A DNA stretch of 17,258 nucleotides from DATIGJ01 sp035644155 (lineage in GTDB: Bacteria > Patescibacteriota > Microgenomatia > Levybacterales > UBA12049): positions 1-17,258 of the forward strand of contig DASQPC010000037.1 in the NCBI GenBank assembly GCA_035644155.1. The letters run 5' to 3'. Both the position numbers and the translations under genes were made by a program. Position 1 is the stretch's first letter. Every line of letters starts with the position of its first letter. Below the pieces are notes generated by a model. It had not been told where the DNA came from. It saw only the letters and a list, made by a program, of their open reading frames with translations, and searched no databases. Positions 12,529-17,258 of this stretch are shown here, piece after piece.

Positions 12529-12801
12529 TCACTTTGGTGTTAACTTTTGAAGCATCTCCGTAAATCTCTCATTGATTGTCTCATTTGACAATTTATTACC
12601 ATTAGCCATTTGACTGCCAATGGAGTTGAGTTCTGAGGCAACTTGTGCTATATTTGGGTTTTTGGACGATCTAGAATGAACCGTGATACCTGCTGCCACT
12701 ACTTGTCGTAAGCTTTCCTTGCCCTCAAAAAAACTGAGAATTGCTTCCATCAATTTGACACGTAGGTCGTTATCGGAAAAAACCTGAGAATCAGCGTCCA
12801 T
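12529..12801 (-). CDS. hypothetical small helical protein
   Basis: A 90-aa protein with no recognised motif. It is helical (LRVKLMEAILSFFEGKESLRQVV, then ASELNSIGSQMANGNKLSNETINERFTEMLQKL) with a Ser/Asn-rich middle. It is convergent with recombinase 2 (10 bases apart) and divergent from the XRE repressor across an operator-bearing region, the typical place of a small control gene in a phage or integrative element. A TATATT lies about 12 bases before its ATG, so the message would have almost no leader. Confidence 0.6.
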   Translation of the reverse strand: MDADSQVFSDNDLRVKLMEAILSFFEGKESLRQVVAAGITVHSRSSKNPNIAQVASELNSIGSQMANGNKLSNETINERFTEMLQKLTPK

Positions 12802-12815
12802 TTGTTAATTTTAAT

Positions 12816-12870
12816 ATATGTGTATCAGAAATACAACATATTTGAATCTAAATTGATACATATATGTATC
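12816..12870. promoter_or_regulatory. operator region with two dyads between divergent genes
   Basis: Site 2 is the perfect 16-bp palindrome GATACATATATGTATC (12855-12870). Site 1 is TGTAT-CAGAA-ATACA (12821-12835). Both share the half-site TGTAT/ATACA and an ATATATG context. The neighbouring XRE protein is the likely ligand. Confidence 0.65.
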
Positions 12871-12905
12871 TTAATATTTGCCTTACTCCTTGTTAGGCTG
12901 ATGCT

Positions 12906-13133
12906 ATGTTCCAGAAAAGAAAGGTAACAAAGCAAAACCTACGATTGGCAAAAAGCTTGAAAAAAATAAGACAGTCAAGGGAAATGACACAAGAAGAGCT
13001 TGCTGAAAAAGTAAATGTCTCTTCGGGGTGGATCAGTAAAATTGAAAGAGGTATGTATCCACCTAATATGAAATTGCTTACAAAAATAGCTCGAGCATTG
13101 GGGGTTAAAGTGAGGGACTTGATTCCGTTCTAA
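12906..13133 (+). CDS. XRE/Cro-CI family helix-turn-helix repressor
   Basis: A 75-aa, single-domain DNA-binding protein. The HTH_3 fold spans about 16-70: SLKKIRQSREMTQEELAEKV, NVSSGWISKIERGMYPPN, LLTKIARALGVKVRDLI. The short basic N-terminus (MFQKRKVTKQN) could be an arm. Such small proteins act as dimers that repress divergent phage or plasmid promoters. Two dyads sharing a TGTAT half-site lie 35-85 bases upstream, between this gene and the divergent gene at 12801, which fits autoregulation and a lysogeny-type switch. No cleavage or ligand domain is present. Confidence 0.9.
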   Translation: MFQKRKVTKQNLRLAKSLKKIRQSREMTQEELAEKVNVSSGWISKIERGMYPPNMKLLTKIARALGVKVRDLIPF

Positions 13134-13188
13134 AAAAGTGTTCTACTAGTTAGAGACGAATAAAAAATTCTGTGTTGTACAGAAGCAT

Positions 13189-13410
13189 ATGAGACTTGAG
13201 CCTTTTATTATTTTTGGGCTGCTCATTGTAATCGCTATTCAATTAGTTATTATTCTTTTTACTCAAAAACGCTGGGGGGAAACAAAAAAACACCTAGAAG
13301 AAAGATTCATTAAATACCTGCATGATCTTGATATGGAGAATCAACGACTAAAAACTGGAATCTCACCAGAAAAAGCGAGGAAAGACTATAAAAAACTCCT
13401 TGTGAATTAA
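13189..13410 (+). CDS. small single-pass membrane protein (unknown)
   Basis: A 73-aa protein: a membrane helix at about 5-25 (PFIIFGLLIVIAIQLVIILF), then a charged cytoplasmic coiled-coil-like part (KKHLEERFIKYLHDLDMENQRLK) and KARKDYKKLL. It lies 55 bases after the repressor on the same strand. Its stop overlaps the stop of the convergent glycosyltransferase gene. No family recognised. Confidence 0.6.
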   Translation: MRLEPFIIFGLLIVIAIQLVIILFTQKRWGETKKHLEERFIKYLHDLDMENQRLKTGISPEKARKDYKKLLVN

Positions 13411-14981
13411 CGAAATATTAAGTTTTGGTAATAGTTTGGATCTGCTGGTTGCTCATTTGCTGGTATCTGCAATTTTTCTACAATTATCCCACTATCAAAA
13501 GTTTTTGTTAAAACAACCTTACCCGTTGTTCTTACAACGTGATTTTTCCAATAAATATATGCGTCTTTGTCATTGGCAGAGTGTGGGTACATAATAAGAT
13601 ATGTTGTAGGGTGTTTTTGGTTTGAAGGCAAAATAAGATTATCCTTCTTGCTCAACCAAGAAAGCAGGTAGTCCATGTTATATGTAAGTATGCCGGTGGT
13701 GTAAACAAAATATCCGTACTCTTGATTTTTTGTGTCTCTAAGCACCCACGTTGCAACCTCCAATTGATTACTATACGACCCGTCACTTGTTGCTACATAT
13801 TGCGGAGCGTTGACATAGCTATTCTTTACTGATAATAATGCAGGCAATATGGCAAGCACCAAGAAAATGCCTACCAATAGCTTAAGTGCTGGCTTTGTCC
13901 ATATTACTTGTATTGATAGCGAAAGGACAAAAACTGCAAGTGCAGAGATTGGCAATAGGTAGTGCGGCCACAAAGGTAACGGATAAAAAATATAAATACC
14001 ATATACTACTACCGGCGCAAGTAAAATAAATAAATACTCTCTCTCTTGTTTTTTTATCTTTTTTGCATGAACAATGTTTTTAAAAAGGAAGAATACACCC
14101 AAAGCAATAACTGCCACAAGTAACCAAGAAGTCAATGAGTCCTTTGCAAATAGAGGCGTAAATAAACTACCCCATAAATTCATAATTCTATCTTGCACAC
14201 GAAAGCCTATATCAGCATATTGCTCATATCCCGGCAGTGGCTTCACATGATTTGTGAATAATTTAAAAGCTGAGGAAGTCATAAGAAATTGATGCCTGAG
14301 GTCAAAAAGAATAAAGGTTGATACTGCAAGGAAAAAAGCACCAATGCCCCACAAAGTATTTTTCAATGTCGGTAATTTTTTTCTTAAAAGAATTGCAAGT
14401 AACGTAAGTGGGACAAGTAAAATTGCAAAAGCTGACTCAAACTGAAAGCCTAAACCTATAAAAAGAAGGGCAAAAATAAAATACTTCTCTTCTCCACGCA
14501 TAAATTTGATTATTGAATAAAGATAGAGAAGCACAATTGACGGTAACACTTGGGCATTTGAAGTGAATGGTACAGTTTCAACAAGGGTTGAGGATATAGT
14601 AAGAAGCAGCCCAAACAACAAGCCCATCCATTTACCATATAGTTGTTTTCCTACAAAGAAACCTACAGCTATAATGCCAAGGTTTACAAGTTCAAAAAGA
14701 GGGGTAAGCGTAAAAAATGGGTTTCCTTTTGCCAACATGAAAAACGGTGTTATCATGTATATCCATAAAGCCCCATGAAATAAGCCACCTAGTCCTGTTC
14801 TTGCGCCAATGAGAGTAAGCTTGTGGTCTATGACAATGCTTTGAGCAAGAAGCATATCGCGTGATTGGTCAAGAAGATAATAAAAATCTCCGTTTAAAAG
14901 CATCTTTGAGCGTAGTAAGAACCCAAAGAGCAATAAAACAATAAATAAGGCTGGGACTAATAATTTTTTAAATAAATTCAC
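13407..14981 (-). CDS. GT39-like (ArnT/PMT-type) membrane glycosyltransferase
   Basis: A 524-aa polytopic protein with about 11 membrane helices. After the first helix comes a long extracytoplasmic loop with GDFYYLLDQSRDMLLAQSI (31-49) and LTLIGARTGLGGLFHGALW (55-73). The acidic DQSRD is at the place where GT39/GT-C enzymes carry their catalytic Asp/Glu. The C-terminal about 110 residues form an extracytoplasmic domain (YPHSANDKDAYIYWKN). The family moves sugars from polyprenyl-phosphate donors onto lipid or protein acceptors outside the membrane. Donor and acceptor are unknown. The start is GTG 14981 with no Shine-Dalgarno sequence. It lies 50 bases after the holin-like gene on the same strand and may be cargo of the element that changes the host surface, or a resident gene. 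Confidence 0.8.
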   Translation of the reverse strand: MNLFKKLLVPALFIVLLLFGFLLRSKMLLNGDFYYLLDQSRDMLLAQSIVIDHKLTLIGARTGLGGLFHGALWIYMITPFFMLAKGNPFFTLTPLFELVNLGIIAVGFFVGKQLYGKWMGLLFGLLLTISSTLVETVPFTSNAQVLPSIVLLYLYSIIKFMRGEEKYFIFALLFIGLGFQFESAFAILLVPLTLLAILLRKKLPTLKNTLWGIGAFFLAVSTFILFDLRHQFLMTSSAFKLFTNHVKPLPGYEQYADIGFRVQDRIMNLWGSLFTPLFAKDSLTSWLLVAVIALGVFFLFKNIVHAKKIKKQEREYLFILLAPVVVYGIYIFYPLPLWPHYLLPISALAVFVLSLSIQVIWTKPALKLLVGIFLVLAILPALLSVKNSYVNAPQYVATSDGSYSNQLEVATWVLRDTKNQEYGYFVYTTGILTYNMDYLLSWLSKKDNLILPSNQKHPTTYLIMYPHSANDKDAYIYWKNHVVRTTGKVVLTKTFDSGIIVEKLQIPANEQPADPNYYQNLIFR

Positions 14982-15031
14982 AGCAAAATGTTACCAAAAT
15001 TATAACATATTATTGCTGGGTCAATATGTCA

Positions 15032-15241
15032 CTAATTGTTAACAGTCTTTGATTTTAGCCAAGTCCTGTTGTAGATATAGATAACTGCCGGCGCGAGAAT
15101 GATAATGATGTCAGAAATAGCTTTAGCAAGCTGTGTTGATTGATCTTGACCAATTACACCAGCAATGGTAAAAATACCAATTACCTGAGTGGCTAGTGTT
15201 ATCCAAAATTCAGTTGTTCGATAACCTGATTTTATATTCAT
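15032..15241 (-). CDS. holin-like small membrane protein
   Basis: A 69-aa protein from ATG 15241, chosen because AGGGGG lies about 8 bases upstream. The upstream GTG 15250 touches that Shine-Dalgarno sequence and is too close to use it. Two membrane helices (about 10-27 and 40-60) flank a short polar loop (IGQDQSTQLAKAI), and the N-terminal motif NIKSGYRTTEFWITL is typical of small phage holin-like proteins that sit with a lysin gene. The ribosome binding site lies within the end of the C39-like gene, so the two are co-transcribed. Holins form membrane lesions that let the lysin reach the wall. The role is inferred from size, topology and neighbour. Confidence 0.7.
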   Translation of the reverse strand: MNIKSGYRTTEFWITLATQVIGIFTIAGVIGQDQSTQLAKAISDIIIILAPAVIYIYNRTWLKSKTVNN

Positions 15242-15253
15242 ATCATTCACCCC

Positions 15254-16300
15254 CTAACTTTTCAGTACTGCCCTATTTGCAAGCCTTTTTAAAAGCTCAC
15301 TGGCAAGTACAGAGGTTTTTGCAGTAGTATATGATGTGTTTTTGAGCTGAGCATTTGAATTGGTCAACGTTTGGTTTGTTTTTCTAAGGCCTTCTTTGTC
15401 CAGCTCTGCTTGCTCAAGCAATTTTTTTGTATATACCAACTCATCAGATTGAGGTTGCAGCACGTCAATTTGATCTTGTAACGCTTTGAGCTGGGCAGGA
15501 AACGCATCAATTTTTGCCTGTTGAGTTTTTATAGTGGTATTATCAGTCTCAATTGTACCGTTAAGCCCCTTGATTGTATCCTCTTTTACTTTGAGGTCTG
15601 CGTCATATTTATCTTTGCCTATGAGTTCGCCATGCTGCACTTTGTTAAAAGTATCAACGCACACTCTCATGCTGTCTTTATTGTTGAGGTCAAGCCCACC
15701 ATACATATCTGCACCGGCAGCAGGTGATGTGCTAGCCGTTGCCGGCACATTTCCTTTATAAACTACAAACTTGAGGATTGTTTGAGCTGGGTTATTGCCG
15801 TAGTTTTTAGTGAAGTCATCCACGGAGCCGGGTACTTGCCATGGGTCAGCAATAACCACCTTTTTGCCATCACAGTCAACTGCAACAACAAAATGTGTCT
15901 GTATACCGTCACCGGGGTTATGGTTAAAATCAACCTCAAGAATAACTGACAATGTGGGATCAGCAAGCAAGGTTTTCAGTAGACTGAGATCTGCCGGGCT
16001 GTTTGCATAGTCGTATACTTTGTGGAAAGCTATATCACCATAAATGACCTGCAACATATTGTCTGCAGCAAAGTTGGCTGGGTCATTATGATTGCCCTGT
16101 GCATTATAGTACACATGGCCATTGGTGAAAAAATCATCTAGCTTTGAAGGGTTGATGTCCTTGCCGTAGTATGCTGCTACCATTGCAAAAGAGCTAACAT
16201 AGCAACCGTATTGACCAAGCGTTGAGCCATCTACTGTGCCAAGTCTCTGTGCTGCCCATTGAGGGTCTCTTTGGCTGAATATCTTAGGTAAGTTTCTCAT
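15254..16300 (-). CDS. C39-like papain-fold peptidase with C-terminal coiled coil
   Basis: A 348-aa protein. Residues 1-185 form a Peptidase_C39_2-like domain: FSQRDPQWAAQRLG, then LGQYGCYVSSFAMVAAYYG with the candidate nucleophile Cys33, His136 in THFVVAVD, and Asp152 in IADPW. A Thr/Ala/Ser linker (186-196) and a long coiled coil (about 232-325, DTIKGLNGTIETDNTTIKTQ onwards) follow. There is no signal peptide. With a holin-like gene directly downstream and a fibre-like gene upstream, a phage lysin or a virion-attached peptidase is likely. In lysins this fold often cuts peptide bonds of peptidoglycan. A structural role cannot be excluded. Upstream, TATAAT (16343-16338) sits inside an ACTCAG/CTGAGT inverted pair. 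Confidence 0.8.
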   Translation of the reverse strand: MRNLPKIFSQRDPQWAAQRLGTVDGSTLGQYGCYVSSFAMVAAYYGKDINPSKLDDFFTNGHVYYNAQGNHNDPANFAADNMLQVIYGDIAFHKVYDYANSPADLSLLKTLLADPTLSVILEVDFNHNPGDGIQTHFVVAVDCDGKKVVIADPWQVPGSVDDFTKNYGNNPAQTILKFVVYKGNVPATASTSPAAGADMYGGLDLNNKDSMRVCVDTFNKVQHGELIGKDKYDADLKVKEDTIKGLNGTIETDNTTIKTQQAKIDAFPAQLKALQDQIDVLQPQSDELVYTKKLLEQAELDKEGLRKTNQTLTNSNAQLKNTSYTTAKTSVLASELLKRLANRAVLKS

Positions 16301-16328
16301 ATATTTGAGGTTAAAAACCTTTTAGCTT

Positions 16329-16356
16329 ACTCAGTTAATTATAAAGATTTCTGAGT
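16329..16356 (-). promoter_or_regulatory. -10 element framed by an inverted repeat
   Basis: TATAAT (16343-16338, minus) lies between ACTCAG and CTGAGT (16329-16334 and 16351-16356). It may be a controlled promoter for the lysin-like gene. There is no good -35 box. Confidence 0.35.
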
Positions 16357-16380
16357 GTTTCTTTATACATTTTGCCTTTT

Positions 16381-16734
16381 TTATGCAGTTTTTTGCATAT
16401 TTTGGAATAATTCTTTTGCAACTTCTGGATGAGTATCAAGATGCGTTTGAAGTGCAGCTTTTATCAATGTCTCAAGGTCTGTTTTTTTTGATGACAGCGT
16501 TTCAACTTGACCTTCAAGGTATGCAATTCTCTGCGTATTGCTTTTTGACATTGCCACTAGGTCAGCAATTTGCACATCTCTCGCTTTTAATAGTTCGTTC
16601 AACGTATCATTTAAATCCTTCACTGCTGCGCTTTTTCCACTTTTAAACTGCGACCATGTATAACCAGCAGCGAGAGCAAAAACACCTATAGCCAAAATAA
16701 CTTCTGCAATTGTTCTAATGTTGTCAAAATTCAT
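16381..16734 (-). CDS. small membrane protein with coiled coil (phage-type)
   Basis: A 117-aa protein: an N-terminal membrane helix (about 7-25, IAEVILAIGVFALAAGYTW), then a long helical region (KDLNDTLNELLKARDVQIADL, RIAYLEGQVETLSSKKTDLE) and a final helix (HPEVAKELFQNMQ). One anchor plus a coiled coil next to lysin and holin genes is reminiscent of spanin-like or other lysis-accessory proteins, but no sequence motif proves this. Its ATG lies 4 bases after the stop of the Gly-rich gene, so the genes are one transcription unit. Confidence 0.65.
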   Translation of the reverse strand: MNFDNIRTIAEVILAIGVFALAAGYTWSQFKSGKSAAVKDLNDTLNELLKARDVQIADLVAMSKSNTQRIAYLEGQVETLSSKKTDLETLIKAALQTHLDTHPEVAKELFQNMQKTA

Positions 16735-16738
16735 ATTG

Positions 16739-17258
16739 TTAATTTATTAAAAAGGCAAACGCCCCTCCTGTGTCTACTAATACTTGTTGAGCTGTAAATG
16801 TATACGCAGGAGTTGGACTTCCAGAGACTGCAGCATTTGAAGGAGCATCTGCGTGTACTCTACCATTCACACCAGTTGCACCATCTGCCCCTGAACCCTG
16901 ATGAACCCCACCAACGCCATATGTTGCGGTACAGCCACTTTGGAATGTAATTGATTGACCTTTACAGCGCACATTGCCTCCTGTACCACCTGCCCCACCC
17001 CCTGCATCGGAGCCACTTGTTGCATTTCCACCATTATTGCCATCTGCATGGAATAATACATTTATAACTCTTGCAACTAAATCAATATTACCTGCGCTAT
17101 TTGCTCCTGCGCCAGACGAATTACCACTGTACTGCGCACCACCTGATCCAGCTGCCCCAGCCATCACCATAGAGGTAAGACTGGAATTTCCGGCAGAGCT
17201 ACCAGCCGTACCCCCACCCCCAGAACTACCAGCACCACTACCATTATTACCGCTGGCT
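16739..17258 (-). CDS. glycine-rich fibre-like protein, 5' end cut by window edge
   Basis: The minus-strand frame is open to the right edge (173 codons shown), beginning within ASGNNGSGAGSSGGGG, and an internal ATG near 17172 is not the real start. The sequence is extremely rich in Gly, Ala, Ser and Asn with short irregular motifs (GNNGGNAT, GGGAGGTGG, GADGATGVNG) and ends in a compact domain (PTPAYTFTAQQVLVDTGGAFAFLI). Such low-complexity Gly-rich stretches with a C-terminal folded end occur in phage tail fibres, tip proteins and adhesins. It heads the cluster with the C39-like peptidase and the holin-like protein, which supports a phage structural role. The receptor or binding target is unknown. 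Confidence 0.7.
   Translation of the reverse strand, partial: ASGNNGSGAGSSGGGGTAGSSAGNSSLTSMVMAGAAGSGGAQYSGNSSGAGANSAGNIDLVARVINVLFHADGNNGGNATSGSDAGGGAGGTGGNVRCKGQSITFQSGCTATYGVGGVHQGSGADGATGVNGRVHADAPSNAAVSGSPTPAYTFTAQQVLVDTGGAFAFLIN

Noticed and set aside
16867..17061. Second minus-strand frame inside the Gly-rich gene
   Set aside because: It is Met/Gln/Val-rich and is the shifted reading of GGN-type codons. The Gly-rich frame is open to the window edge and has a sensible C-terminal domain.

Overview
The window looks like a chromosomal segment of a small, AT-rich bacterium, most likely a member of the Candidate Phyla Radiation (Patescibacteria). This is an inference. It rests on the prepilin N-terminus (FTLIELLVVIAILGVLAGA), a DUF5659-type protein, an orphan DUF4118-like sensor kinase, an ArnT-like glycosyltransferase, many very short leaders without a Shine-Dalgarno sequence, and many small proteins of unknown function. 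TGA is used as a stop, which argues against the SR1/Gracilibacteria code.

Region 1 (1 to about 4922) looks like resident chromosome. It holds the N-terminal part of a type IV pilin-like gene (minus), divergent from a membrane sensor histidine kinase through promoters whose -35 boxes overlap. Next come a Nudix hydrolase and a small minus-strand cluster (54-aa protein plus a PIN-domain protein split into two overlapping frames). An L,D-transpeptidase with an overlapping membrane-anchored TolB-like gene follows, then a small coiled-coil/2-TM protein.

Region 2 (about 4923-11158) is proposed to be a 6.2 kb integrated element. It is bounded by a 31-bp direct repeat with one mismatch. On the minus strand this repeat encodes IPAFLRQRN-stop, the conserved FtsZ C-terminal peptide, so the target is probably the 3' end of ftsZ. 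The element carries a Fic protein with a coupled 47-aa basic protein and a phased decamer array in its promoter, several unknown proteins (two with in-frame stops in their 5' parts), a DUF5659 protein, a winged-helix protein and a tyrosine recombinase next to the right repeat.

Region 3 (about 11159-17258, open at the right end) seems to be a second element or prophage that starts at the same repeat. It has another tyrosine recombinase, an operator-rich control region with an XRE repressor, a GT39-like membrane protein, and a minus-strand phage-like cluster (Gly-rich fibre-like protein, small membrane coiled-coil protein, C39-like peptidase, holin-like protein). No ftsZ body lies in the window. 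If the elements are in tandem, it should lie beyond the right edge.

The most unusual spot is 11076-11290. A near-consensus promoter with an internal palindrome, a hairpin, an 18-codon frame ending in the FtsZ C-terminal peptide and a terminator together form what looks like a self-contained miniature transcription unit at the junction of the two elements.
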